Positions 8,850 to 17,212 of a DNA stretch of 45,883 nt are shown piece after piece; the stretch's first letter is position 1, and each line of letters opens with the position of its first letter. The DNA lies in contig JAAZAN010000174.1 of assembly GCA_012514315.1 (NCBI GenBank), positions 1-45,883 on the forward strand. Reading direction: 5' to 3'. A program made the translations under genes and the position numbers. The notes beneath the pieces are model-generated. The model searched no databases and had not been told where the DNA came from. It was given only the letters and a program-made list of their open reading frames with translations. Origin of the DNA: Chloroflexota bacterium. Lineage in GTDB: Bacteria; Chloroflexota; Anaerolineae; B4-G1.

Positions 8850-9911
8850 TTACTGGGTGACTATCATCGGTTGCGCCGTTCCGATGGGGATCTGCGATGC
8901 CTTCGCCTCGATCACGGCGGTCAGACTGCGGATCTCAAGTTCGTTGAGGAAGAGGTATGCGATCACGAGTCCTACGTGGAAGGGATTCCCCTGAAAGGTC
9001 AGGTGACATTGCCTGGCGAGATGCCGGCCCAACTCAGCCTCCAGCGCAACCAAGTCAGGCTCCGGCGATCCTTTGAGCTGATCCAGTCCCAACAAGTCCG
9101 GGTAGATACGTTCAATGATCGGAGCGATATGTGCTCCCCCCGCGATCGCTCGGATATCGGCATCCTTAACCCGGTAGCCGAAGGGCAGGGTATAGTTGAT
9201 GATCTCCTGTTCGGAGAGATGGTGGTAAACACGGTATCGGATAGCCCAGAGCAGATTGTTTGCATCGACAAAGGAGCCAACCAGGCGAAGTGCGTGCTGG
9301 TGATCGTCACCTCCGAGCGCCTCAACACTTTCCCAGAGCTTGCGGTAGTAATCGAGATCGAGCGCTACCTCCAGAGGAAAGAGACTGGCCTCAGCTTCGT
9401 AGCGCGTCAGAGCGTGAGACACTGTGTCGTAGTAGGGTGTCCCCCGCAGCCGCTGAATGGCCGATACCATGGTCTCGCTGTGGATCATCCGCTCCAGGTC
9501 CTCCATATCGACTGTGGTGAAGTCCTTCATAGGAGAGAGGAGATGGCGGACCTGGGCCCAGTTTGCACCGGTTTCTATACCGCGGAGGGTGGCCTTGATG
9601 TTGTCGACCTCGTAGCCGCGCCAGAGCTGCAATAGAAGCTGCTGTCCAGGTGCGGGTGTGATTCGGATGAGTTTGGCATACATATCAGCCAGACGCCATC
9701 TGAGCTGGTAGACTGCCCGCCGCGGCGTCATTTCATCGCATTCCACGGCCAGATAAGAGCCGTAGGCTGATCTGGCGAGGATGTCCAGAACGGCGCTGTA
9801 GTCCGACGCCCGATAGAGTGCATCCCACACATCGCGCTCGAGCAGTGATGAACGCAATGCACGGACGGTGCCCTGTACCAGGGAATACGCCGACGCGCCT
9901 TGGGCGCACAT
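8850..9911 (-). CDS. atpC: V/A-type ATPase subunit C (rotor socket, d-like)
   Basis: The 353-residue protein matches the all-helical funnel-shaped subunit C/d that links the central stalk to the proteolipid ring: YRASDYSAVLDILARSAYG near the start, LWRGYEVDNIKATLRG in the middle, DANNLLWAIRYRVYHHLSEQEI, and LNELEIRSLTAVIEAKASQIP at the end. The last motif is typical of the family. It sits between G/H and I rather than in the usual place between E and F, so the operon order is rearranged. Confidence 0.92.
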   Translation of the reverse strand: MCAQGASAYSLVQGTVRALRSSLLERDVWDALYRASDYSAVLDILARSAYGSYLAVECDEMTPRRAVYQLRWRLADMYAKLIRITPAPGQQLLLQLWRGYEVDNIKATLRGIETGANWAQVRHLLSPMKDFTTVDMEDLERMIHSETMVSAIQRLRGTPYYDTVSHALTRYEAEASLFPLEVALDLDYYRKLWESVEALGGDDHQHALRLVGSFVDANNLLWAIRYRVYHHLSEQEIINYTLPFGYRVKDADIRAIAGGAHIAPIIERIYPDLLGLDQLKGSPEPDLVALEAELGRHLARQCHLTFQGNPFHVGLVIAYLFLNELEIRSLTAVIEAKASQIPIGTAQPMIVTQ

Positions 9912-9918
9912 TGGACCA

Positions 9919-10236
9919 TTACCCCCGTCCGGTTACCTGATCCAGCACAAAACTGACCGCGTTGCTGAGATGGGCCGTCGCTTGATCGTCTACCTCGTCT
10001 GCTTCTGCCTCCGCATGCTGGATGATTCGGCTTCGCTCCGCCTCGGCAGCCTCTCGGCCCTCGGCAGCGATCTGTTCGGCCTGCTCGCGAGCTCTCGCGA
10101 TGGCCAGCTCGCGGTTGTGTATAGCTTTGCGTCTGGCGTCCTCAATGATCTTGGCCGCCTGGCGCTGGGCATTCTCATACATCCCTGCAGCGGAATGCTC
10201 AATGGATAGGACGCGGGCGATAGTCGCTTCACTCAT
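9919..10236 (-). CDS. atpH: V/A-type ATPase subunit G/H (peripheral stalk coiled coil)
   Basis: This 105-residue protein is almost entirely one charged amphipathic helix rich in Ala, Glu, Arg and Gln, ending in a short non-helical tail (FVLDQVTGRG). Size, composition and first position in the ATPase operon fit the stator coiled-coil subunit G/H that pairs with subunit E. Sequence identity within this family is low, so the call rests on architecture and context. The stop lies seven bases before subunit C. Confidence 0.82.
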   Translation of the reverse strand: MSEATIARVLSIEHSAAGMYENAQRQAAKIIEDARRKAIHNRELAIARAREQAEQIAAEGREAAEAERSRIIQHAEAEADEVDDQATAHLSNAVSFVLDQVTGRG

Positions 10237-10308
10237 ACGTGCAGACCTTGTTGGATAGGCGATGTCATACTCTGTTGCTTCGATGTGGCGATCAGCGACA
10301 GCGAGCGA

Positions 10309-10336
10309 ATTGTAGCACTCTCCATTGCGTTGTCAA
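10309..10336 (-). promoter_or_regulatory. Predicted promoter of the V/A-ATPase operon
   Basis: On the minus strand a perfect TTGACA (10336-10331), a 16-base spacer and TACAAT (10314-10309, one mismatch) lie about 70 bases upstream of the G/H start. Confidence 0.65.
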
Positions 10337-10463
10337 GCTACGCGGGTGTTTTGTAGATCGTCATCTGAATTACGTGCGCGATTGTGCCTCCAACTGTTTC
10401 ACGATTGCGCGCGGTCAGCGGCTTTGCTGCAGGGTGCGATCGGGTGAACCCGCCCCGGTAGAT

Positions 10464-10492
10464 TTGCGCATGACGATGAGTCCTGATATGAT
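10464..10492 (+). promoter_or_regulatory. Weak promoter candidate for the AIM24-family gene
   Basis: TTGCGC, a 17-base spacer and TATGAT. The -10 has one mismatch but the -35 matches only its first three bases. It is positioned about 50 bases before the start codon. Confidence 0.35.
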
Positions 10493-10540
10493 GGATGATC
10501 AGTGGCGGTGCAATACTCGGTTCGAGGTGGAGGTGGTTAG

Positions 10541-11221
10541 ATGCGATACGAGATTCAGGGTACGTTTCCTCAGTCCGCGGAGGTCTATCTCACCAGAGGC
10601 GAGTCGGTCTACACTGAATCAGGCGGAATGGCGTGGATGCGTGGTGATATCGAGATGAAGACGGGCACTCGCGGCGGTGTGATGGCTGGTCTGGGCCGCA
10701 AGCTGGCGGGTGAGTCCCTCTTTATGACGACCTACACGTGTCGCAGCGAGGGCGGTATGGTTGTCTTCACCCCAGAGGCGCCTGGCAAGGTGCTCGATTT
10801 CCAGTTGGCGCCGGGACAGAGCCTGATCTGTCAGAAGGATGCCTTTATGTGTGCCGAGTCGTCCGTTGAAATGAAGATGGCCTTCCGCAAGAATCTGGGC
10901 GCCGGGCTGTTCGGTGGCGAGGGGTTCATCCTGCAGCAGGTGACAGGCCCAGGCGTCGTCTTCCTCGAGATACCGGGCGAGGTGTGCGAGTACACACTCG
11001 CACCGGGCGAGGAGATTCAGGTGGATCCAGGCCATATCGCGTTGTTTGAACCCACTGTTAACTATGAGATCAGCACCGTGAAAGGGGTAGGGAACATACT
11101 GTTCTCAGGGGAGGGATTGTTCCTTGCCAGATTGAAGGGTCCCGGAAGAATCTGGCTGCAGACGCTGCCACTTTCCAACCTGGCTGGGAAGCTGATGCGC
11201 TACATGCCCAAGAAGGGCTAA
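10541..11221 (+). CDS. AIM24 / TIGR00266 family protein
   Basis: The 226-residue product is a glycine-rich, all-beta protein of the AIM24 family. Repeated turns of the form APG-x-x-L-x-x-x-LAPG and GEGLFLARLKGPGRIWLQT are typical; the latter is the family's conserved C-terminal stretch. Bacterial members are soluble proteins of unknown function, and the mitochondrial namesake affects membrane organisation. The start has GGAGG seven bases upstream. It is a single-gene unit that converges on rpoD. No enzyme motif is visible. Confidence 0.85.
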   Translation: MRYEIQGTFPQSAEVYLTRGESVYTESGGMAWMRGDIEMKTGTRGGVMAGLGRKLAGESLFMTTYTCRSEGGMVVFTPEAPGKVLDFQLAPGQSLICQKDAFMCAESSVEMKMAFRKNLGAGLFGGEGFILQQVTGPGVVFLEIPGEVCEYTLAPGEEIQVDPGHIALFEPTVNYEISTVKGVGNILFSGEGLFLARLKGPGRIWLQTLPLSNLAGKLMRYMPKKG

Positions 11222-11282
11222 GCGCCGCTCAATGTGACGCGCTGCAGCTGCCTTCTGAGTGCAGGCGTCCATCGATGTGAGG

Positions 11283-11324
11283 ACAGATCTGGGGAGTTCG
11301 CCACAGCGGGTTCCCCGGATCTGT
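11283..11324. terminator. Long hairpin between convergent AIM24-family gene and rpoD
   Basis: ACAGATCTGGGGA (11283-11295) pairs with TCCCCGGATCTGT (11312-11324) as a 13-base-pair stem with one G-U pair in RNA. It abuts the rpoD stop and lies 60 bases past the AIM24 stop, so it can end both transcripts. No T-run follows on either strand. Confidence 0.65.
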
Positions 11325-12955
11325 TATGTCAGGAAGTCACGCAGTCTGCGGCTCCGACCTGGGTGGCGTAACTTCCGCAGAGCTTTCGATTCGATCTGGC
11401 GGACTCTCTCTCGCGTTACTCCGAAAGCACGGCCGACCTCTTCTAGCGTGTGGCTCTCACCATCCTTCAAGCCAAAACGCATCTCGAGCACAGCGCGCTC
11501 TCGTTCATTGAGGGAATCGAGGATGGTTTGGAGCTGCTCGCGCAGGAGATGATCCGACGTGGTGTCGACAGGGCCGGGGATTGTCTCGTCCTCGATGAAG
11601 TCTCCCAACTGTCCGCTGTCCTCCAGCCCCACGGGCATATCGAGTGACATCGGTTCCTGTGAGATGCGCATGATGCGCTGCACCTTCGATGCAGCCCGCC
11701 GGAGCGTTCGCTCAAGCGAGGGAGGGAGGGGATCACCGGCTGCTCTTGCGGCGGCGATGGCAGTCGTCTCGTTTGGCTCGAGTAGACCAGATTCCAGCGC
11801 CAGTTCGTCACTTGTGGGCTCGCGTCCCAGCTCCTGTACCATCTTGCGCTGCAGACGCAGCAGACGGTTGATCGTGTCTACCATATGCACGGGAATCCGA
11901 ATTGTGCGTGCCTGATCGGCGATTGCGCGACTGATTGCCTGGCGGATCCACCACGTTGCATAGGTCGAGAACTTGTACCCCTTCGTATGGTCGAATTTCT
12001 GAACCGCTCTCAGTAGCCCGATGTTTCCCTCTTGGATCAGGTCGAGAAACGAGATGCCGCGCCCGATGTAGTGCTTGGCAACGTTCACGACCAGCCGGAG
12101 GTTCGCGCGTGTCAAGAGCTGCTGGGCTTCAAGACCCAGTTCCTCGATGGTGTTCCATAGGCGCTCGACCTGGTCATCCTCGTAGTCTACGGCTACCGCC
12201 TGGCGCTTCGGCAGGCGGTGCCCGCCCTGTATCCAACCTGCACGGATCGTTTCCAGGGCGGAGTCTGGCAAGAGGTAGAGCAGTGTGAATGCATCGAAGA
12301 GATGCTCGGCGGCTCGCGCCCACTTGGCTTCTGACGTCTCAACAGCGCCTGCTGAGATCAGATAGGTCGACAGATATGACTCTACATCGGGCATCACCTG
12401 CGCATGCAGTGCCTGCGCTTCATCGACTATCGATGCCAGGTCAGGGATTGGACAGTCCAACTGAGTCAACACCTTGACTGCTTCTGACCATGTCGTGTAG
12501 AGCGAATCAAGCAGCGCATTGACTGTCTGACGTGGAGAAGGTTTGTCCCCGTCGTTCGTCTCCAGGCGAGCCCGAATATCCGCTAGGTGATTGGCGGCCT
12601 CCCGTTGGGTTGACAACCATATCTCCTGATGAGGTTCGAGAAGTGGGACGCGGCCGATCTCACGCAGGTACATACGTACCGGATCGTTGGTGAAGTCGAC
12701 AGCGACATCGTGGGACTCGATGCTCTGGTCCTCACCCCCCTCTTCTTCCTCAATCTCCTCTAGCTCACCCGGATCGGGTTCAGAGACCTCGTCCAGAAGT
12801 GCGGCCGTGTCCTTATCCGCGTCATCGGAATCGCCGTCAGAGTCGATCAGCTCCATAGCCAGATCGTCGAGTTCTGCGTCCGCTGTCTGATCGTTGATCT
12901 CATTCGATTCGTCGAGCGCTGGTGATCTGTGCCCGCTTCGCTTTGTCATCGGCAT
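11324..12955 (-). CDS. rpoD: Primary RNA polymerase sigma factor (sigma-70, RpoD/SigA)
   Basis: The 543-residue protein is the housekeeping sigma factor. An acidic N-terminal part (about 1-95) precedes region 1.2 ([16 protein letters not shown]). A non-conserved segment follows, then region 2 ([33 protein letters not shown]), region 3 (a helix-turn-helix with [14 protein letters not shown] and a short insertion around [14 protein letters not shown]), and region 4.2 ([20 protein letters not shown]), which reads the -35 box. The consensus TTGACA-17-TATAAT promoters in this window fit its expected specificity. It lies 56 bases downstream of dnaG, the classic macromolecular-synthesis pairing. Confidence 0.97.
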   Translation of the reverse strand: MPMTKRSGHRSPALDESNEINDQTADAELDDLAMELIDSDGDSDDADKDTAALLDEVSEPDPGELEEIEEEEGGEDQSIESHDVAVDFTNDPVRMYLREIGRVPLLEPHQEIWLSTQREAANHLADIRARLETNDGDKPSPRQTVNALLDSLYTTWSEAVKVLTQLDCPIPDLASIVDEAQALHAQVMPDVESYLSTYLISAGAVETSEAKWARAAEHLFDAFTLLYLLPDSALETIRAGWIQGGHRLPKRQAVAVDYEDDQVERLWNTIEELGLEAQQLLTRANLRLVVNVAKHYIGRGISFLDLIQEGNIGLLRAVQKFDHTKGYKFSTYATWWIRQAISRAIADQARTIRIPVHMVDTINRLLRLQRKMVQELGREPTSDELALESGLLEPNETTAIAAARAAGDPLPPSLERTLRRAASKVQRIMRISQEPMSLDMPVGLEDSGQLGDFIEDETIPGPVDTTSDHLLREQLQTILDSLNERERAVLEMRFGLKDGESHTLEEVGRAFGVTRERVRQIESKALRKLRHPGRSRRLRDFLT

Positions 12956-13011
12956 TCCAGTCCTGATCGCAATGATGTTGGGCTGAAGCTCGCTCTAGCC
13001 ACGGGTGTCCC

Positions 13012-14889
13012 CTACAGTTTGATAAGGGCTTTCTGTGTACGTCTCAGTAGGTCCGTTTTCGTGCGCAAGGTGGCCGCATATTCCCTGATCCGCTCATCTC
13101 CGATCTGTTGCGCTTCACGGATCAGCAGGCCCAATTCCTGTACCTCGCGCGCCAGCACAGGCTCCCTTAAGCGCAATATGGTGCGCGCGAGATCGCGGAC
13201 CAGTTTGTCGCTCCCGTATCCCAGTTTGTCGAGTGCTTGTAGCTGATCCACGTATTCCTGCAACTCGGGGGCCAGGCTCTCGCGCAGAGTGTCTCGCGAG
13301 GCCGTACCGCCGGAAAGTAGCAGCGCCTGCAGAACCTCGAATATCGCCCGCCAGCCGGCGTCCTTGAAGTCATGCACCGCGAGCGGATCAAATCCCTTGG
13401 CCTCCAGCGCCCCATTGACGTTGGTGAGCAGACTGCTGCTGTACATGAGTGCTGAGAGACAGTAACGCTCCAGGTCTGACTTGGATGTGTCCAATACGTC
13501 GGACAGCATCGTGGTGTCCCCTGTGCTCGATCGCCTGGCTGTCTGCCGAATCCTGCGCTCGAGCTCGTGCAAGAACTGCGGCGCCGAGATGTCGAGGGCT
13601 CGTGCCAGGTCCTGAGCGTAGGCATTGCGCTCGATCGGATCGGGAACACTTCTCAACAATGGAAGCATTGTGTCAGCGACGGACTTCTTCACTGTGGCGT
13701 CACTGAGATCGGACGCGGTCAGCAGCTGTTCCATATAGAACTGCACCACCGGTCTGGCGGTTCTGACCAGTTCCTGCCAGCGCTCAGGCTGTTCCCGGAT
13801 CAGGTCGTCGGGATCCTTGCCACCCGGAAGCTGGAGGATCTTGATCTGCGCATCCATGCGCTCAGCATACCCCACCAGACCTCGTGGGTCGAACACGGGC
13901 TGTACGTCCTTGCTCAGCGTCTCGTGAGCGACTTGAACGCCTCTCAGTGTGGCCTGAACGCCGGCGGTATCCGGATCCAGTGCCAGGACCAGGCGTCGCG
14001 TGTACTGCTGAAGTTGCTGCAGCTGGCTCTCGGTCAGCGCTGTTCCCATCTGCGCGACCACGTTGGTGAACCCGGCCTGATGCGCCTGCATGACATCCAT
14101 GTATCCTTCGACAATGACGGCCTGATCTTGACGTCGTATGTCTCTGCGAGCTGCATCCAGCCCGTACAGCAGGCGGCTCTTGTCGAAAAGGCGCGTCTGC
14201 GGTGAATTGATGTACTTAGGTTGTCCGGCCGGATCGAGCGTCCGTGCACCAAACCCCACAACGTTCCCTTTCACATCGCGGATCGGGATCATCAATCTAT
14301 CACGGAATCGATCGTACGTCGACGATGCCTCCTCGCGCTCAACCACCAGACCGGCTTTCACCAGTGCATCTGCTTCATAGCCGTGCTTGCGCAGGTATGT
14401 CTGAAGGCTGTCCCAGCTACGAGGACTGTATCCCAACAGGAAACTCTCGACAGTGCTCGATGTGAGCCCTCTTCTGTGAATGTAGTCACGCGCATTCTCG
14501 GCTTCTGGTGCGTGTGTCAGATGCTGGTGATAGTAGCGCGTCGCCATGTCGAGCAGTCCATGCAGGTGGTCATCCTCTTCCTCTGCCCGCACCTGCGCGG
14601 GCGTGCGGGGCTTGAGTTCGACCCCGGCTCGCCTGGCAAGCTCCTCCAAAGCCGTTCGGAAATCCCATCCTTCTTGCTTCATCACGAAGGTGAAGACGTC
14701 GCCGCCCTCACCACACGCTCCAAAGCAGTGCCACCTCTGGTTCTCCGGGAAGACTACGAATGAGGGTGTCTTCTCCGCGTGAAATGGACAGAGCGCCTTA
14801 TAGTTGCGTCCAGCCTTCTGCAGCGGCACGTACGATGCAATCACCTCGACAATGTCGAGGCGTTCCTTGATCTCATCAACAGGCCCCAT
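13012..14889 (-). CDS. dnaG: DNA primase DnaG
   Basis: The 625-residue protein makes RNA primers for DNA replication. It shows the N-terminal zinc domain (Cys34, His37, Cys55, Cys59), the catalytic Toprim core with VEGYMDV and LALDPDTAG, and a C-terminal helical region that would bind the replicative helicase. The zinc motif has three residues between the last two cysteines (HCFGACGEGGD) instead of the usual two; I checked this against the nucleotides. I recall the same spacing in other Chloroflexota primases but could not verify it. It is followed by rpoD on the same strand. Confidence 0.97.
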   Translation of the reverse strand: MGPVDEIKERLDIVEVIASYVPLQKAGRNYKALCPFHAEKTPSFVVFPENQRWHCFGACGEGGDVFTFVMKQEGWDFRTALEELARRAGVELKPRTPAQVRAEEEDDHLHGLLDMATRYYHQHLTHAPEAENARDYIHRRGLTSSTVESFLLGYSPRSWDSLQTYLRKHGYEADALVKAGLVVEREEASSTYDRFRDRLMIPIRDVKGNVVGFGARTLDPAGQPKYINSPQTRLFDKSRLLYGLDAARRDIRRQDQAVIVEGYMDVMQAHQAGFTNVVAQMGTALTESQLQQLQQYTRRLVLALDPDTAGVQATLRGVQVAHETLSKDVQPVFDPRGLVGYAERMDAQIKILQLPGGKDPDDLIREQPERWQELVRTARPVVQFYMEQLLTASDLSDATVKKSVADTMLPLLRSVPDPIERNAYAQDLARALDISAPQFLHELERRIRQTARRSSTGDTTMLSDVLDTSKSDLERYCLSALMYSSSLLTNVNGALEAKGFDPLAVHDFKDAGWRAIFEVLQALLLSGGTASRDTLRESLAPELQEYVDQLQALDKLGYGSDKLVRDLARTILRLREPVLAREVQELGLLIREAQQIGDERIREYAATLRTKTDLLRRTQKALIKL

Positions 14890-15076
14890 ACGCTACTCTG
14901 GCTCTGATAACCCGGCTCGGGCTGAGGAGCATCCTGCCATTGAGATAGTGCAGTTGCCGCGCCTCACTACCGGGTCGAGCTCATAGTGGGCGAACTGCAT
15001 ATCCCGGGCATTTCTACGGCGATCCTTTGAGGTGCGGCGATCGATGGCAGACGCATTAGCTGTCACTGTGCGCATA

Positions 15077-15104
15077 AGTATACCCAACCTGTACAACGAG
15101 GCAA
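15077..15104 (-). promoter_or_regulatory. Promoter candidate for dnaG-rpoD
   Basis: On the minus strand TTGCCT (15104-15099), 16 bases, then TATACT (15082-15077). Both boxes are imperfect. It would give a leader of about 180 bases before dnaG. Confidence 0.35.
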
Positions 15105-15130
15105 ATCGCGAGCCTGGCAGTGACCTAAGT

Positions 15131-15170
15131 TGGCAAGATCAACCGGAGAGGGGCTCCTCTGATCCTGCCA
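15131..15170. other. Imperfect 40-base hairpin
   Basis: TGGCAAGATC (15131-15140) pairs with GATCCTGCCA (15161-15170) with one mismatch, and inside it AGAGG (15147-15151) pairs with CCTCT (15156-15160) around a four-base loop. This is about 14 base pairs in total. It is not near a gene end, so a terminator role is unclear. Confidence 0.5.
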
Positions 15171-15410
15171 GACACATGGTGTAGTTCATGGTTGAGACGG
15201 GGCAGTTCCACAATTACAGGACGTGTAACGTCGGGCCGTCGTGTGGTGCGCGGAGCATCAACGTACGGGGACCTATTGGATTGAGGCTTTAGGAATTCGC
15301 TGGGTCTCGAATGATCGTATCCGCGCTAACCATCGTTTGATCCGGGCACACATCTCCGCGCCCCCATGTGCGTCCGTCGGACCGACTCATGATGCCGCTG
15401 CCCGGTGAAC

Positions 15411-15447
15411 CCGTAGTCCGTCGGAAGCGGCGCTAGCGGACTGACGG
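15411..15447. other. Ten-base-pair bulged hairpin
   Basis: CCGTAGTCCG (15411-15420) pairs with CGGACT-G-ACGG (15437-15447), one bulged G, with a further AGC/GCT pairing in the loop. It is compact and GC-rich, as in structured RNA. Confidence 0.45.
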
Positions 15448-15553
15448 CCGTGCTCCAGCATACCTCTCCATGCGGCTCATACCACTGGTCGCTGCATCAG
15501 CGGACTGGCGAGCGACCCTCCGTACCTATTCGTCGTCAGTCTCGTACTCCGGA

Positions 15554-15577
15554 GCTGAACGGTCACTGCCGTTCAGC
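15554..15577. other. Perfect nine-base-pair hairpin
   Basis: GCTGAACGG (15554-15562) and CCGTTCAGC (15569-15577) flank a six-base loop. No T-run follows on either strand. Confidence 0.5.
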
Positions 15578-15840
15578 CGTGGTCGCTGTGGATGAAGGTC
15601 ACCATCTCCCTCGTGCACAGCGCAACCCGCTGCGAGCTGCGGTAGTAGACCGACCGCCGCGTCACCAATCCGCCTCCGGCCACGGTCCGCGACAGCCACG
15701 TATCCCCGGCGTCGCTTCCGATGGGGTGCTAGAGATCGCCTTTCGCAACACCATTCTCTTGCCGCAACTCCCTTGTGCCGTCTTCCGGTCGTCCCACCGA
15801 TCCTTCTCGGTGATGCCGGGCGTCGGCTCGCTGCTCCTTC

Positions 15841-16953
15841 TCATTCTATCCGGATCAGCTCCAGCGGGTACCGGTCCAATCTCCGCGCCCTGGTTCCCGT
15901 GATCGCGTAACTTGCCTCCAACCGCATCCCGCCCCAGCCTGGCACGTAGATCCCTGGCTCGATTGTCACGATCATCCCCGGCTCCAGCGCCATCGTCTCG
16001 GCCGGGATCAGGTACGGGTGCTCCTGCTGGAACAGCCCGTAGGCGTGGCCCGTGTGGTGTGGGAAGCGGGCTCCGTATCCCGCCCGCTCGATCGTGCCCC
16101 GCACCGCCGCGTCGACGTCGCAGGCCCGGGCGCCCGGCGCCAGCTTCGCCTCGCCGGCGGCTAGCGCCTCTTCCAGGATGGTGTGAATCTCGCGTTGGCG
16201 GGCGCTCGGTTCTCCCACGACGAAGTTACGCGTCGTGTCCGCGTAGTAGCCGTGGCTCGCCGCATAGACGTCCACCAGCACGTGGTCGCCCGGCTCGATC
16301 CGCGCGTGGCCCGGATTCACGTCTGGGTTGTCGGTCCGGGTGCCCGCGCCCACGTCCGCCTCCAGGACGATCGGCTCTCCTGCCGCGTCGCACATCGTCG
16401 CGTACACTGCGGCCCATACGTCGAGTTCCGTCACGCCCGGCGCCAGCATCGCTCTCACCGCGCCGAACGCCCGGTCGTTGGCCGCCAGGTTGGCCTCGAT
16501 CTGCGCGATTTCGCCTGCGTCCTTGATGCGGCGCAGGCGCTCTAGCAGCCCGCCGATCTCCTGGGGCTCGCCGACGAAGTCCATCACCGTCGATGTGAAG
16601 GCGATGGGCAGGTGGCCCAATTCCAGCCCCACAGCGCTGCCGTCTGGCAACCCGGCGGCGGCTAACGCCTCCGCCAGCGCGGCCTGCGCGTTGGCCACTA
16701 CCGACCAGCCGTGGAAGATGTCGTAGTCGGTGTAGGTGATCGTGTCACACTCCCCGACGGGGGCCGATGCCACGGCCAGTAGTGTCGGCGACGACACCAC
16801 CAGGAAGGCCGGGGCCGGGCCCACCCGGCAGCCCGTCATATAGAATACATGTTCTGGCCGCGAGAGTACCGCCCCGGCGAGTCCTTCGGCCTCCAACTCC
16901 GCGCGCAGTGCTGCTACCCGCCTCCTGCAATCACCGGCGATTCCGTCGCTCAT
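15841..16953 (-). CDS. M24-family metallopeptidase (Xaa-Pro dipeptidase-like)
   Basis: The 370-residue protein has the creatinase/prolidase layout: an N-terminal domain (about 1-135) and a C-terminal pita-bread catalytic domain. All five expected metal ligands can be placed: Asp228 (HVLVDVYA), Asp239 (YYADTTRNF), His303 (HHTGHAYG), Glu332 (TIEPGIY) and Glu346 (RLEASYAI). It would cleave Xaa-Pro or related amide bonds in the cytoplasm, but creatinase-like or C-N hydrolase roles are equally open. The start has GGAGG six bases upstream. Its GC content looks clearly higher than that of its neighbours, hinting at a different history. It lies downstream of the FGGY operon with a 260-base gap. Confidence 0.88.
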   Translation of the reverse strand: MSDGIAGDCRRRVAALRAELEAEGLAGAVLSRPEHVFYMTGCRVGPAPAFLVVSSPTLLAVASAPVGECDTITYTDYDIFHGWSVVANAQAALAEALAAAGLPDGSAVGLELGHLPIAFTSTVMDFVGEPQEIGGLLERLRRIKDAGEIAQIEANLAANDRAFGAVRAMLAPGVTELDVWAAVYATMCDAAGEPIVLEADVGAGTRTDNPDVNPGHARIEPGDHVLVDVYAASHGYYADTTRNFVVGEPSARQREIHTILEEALAAGEAKLAPGARACDVDAAVRGTIERAGYGARFPHHTGHAYGLFQQEHPYLIPAETMALEPGMIVTIEPGIYVPGWGGMRLEASYAITGTRARRLDRYPLELIRIE

Positions 16954-17103
16954 GGCGCCTCCTATTCTGCTATGGGTAGTCTTGTTCGGCCTGGCCGATT
17001 ATCCGTCGCGAGCAGGAGCTCTCCGAACAGGCGGAGCGCGAGATTCTCTCCTGAGTAGTCTCGACACGGAGTATTCGCCGCGTTCGACGATGCCAAACGG
17101 GAC

Positions 17104-17117
17104 GCCCGTCCACGGGC
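17104..17117. other. Short hairpin between the FGGY kinase and M24 peptidase genes
   Basis: GCCCG (17104-17108) and CGGGC (17113-17117) form a five-base-pair stem with a four-base loop, about 100 bases past the kinase stop. It may mark the end of the leftward operon. The rest of the gap 16954-17212 shows no gene. Confidence 0.3.
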
Positions 17118-17212
17118 AGCGCGGCCGGTGCACACGGTGAGGGTCCTGTTTGTGCACACGGGCGTCGTTGTCATCCATTCCGCGAAGGCGTCCGCGAATG
17201 CTGATGATGAGA

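Larger units (their letters stand above)
10237..10540. other. Divergent intergenic region between the ATPase operon and the AIM24-family gene
   Basis: About 300 bases without a gene. It holds the predicted leftward ATPase promoter (10309-10336) and a weaker rightward promoter candidate (10464-10492). I see no repeat or RNA gene in the rest. Confidence 0.7.
14890..15840. other. 951-base region without a convincing gene, containing three strong hairpins
   Basis: It lies between the start of dnaG and the end of the M24 peptidase gene. Short open frames exist, the longest 150 codons on the plus strand from 15450, but none has recognisable homology or a good ribosome site. Hairpins at 15131-15170, 15411-15447 and 15554-15577 suggest structured RNA or a decayed sequence. 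No tRNA, RNase P, tmRNA or SRP signature was recognised. Confidence 0.6.

Noticed and set aside
8871-9635. 254-codon plus-strand frame
   Set aside because: Mirror frame of ATPase subunit C, which has full homology on the other strand.
14893-15096. 67-codon minus-strand frame upstream of dnaG
   Set aside because: Low-complexity, arginine-rich, no homology, and it lies over the probable dnaG promoter and leader.
15450-15902. 150-codon plus-strand frame in the gene-free region
   Set aside because: No recognisable family, composition unlike the neighbouring proteins, no good ribosome site, and it overlaps the end of the M24 gene.
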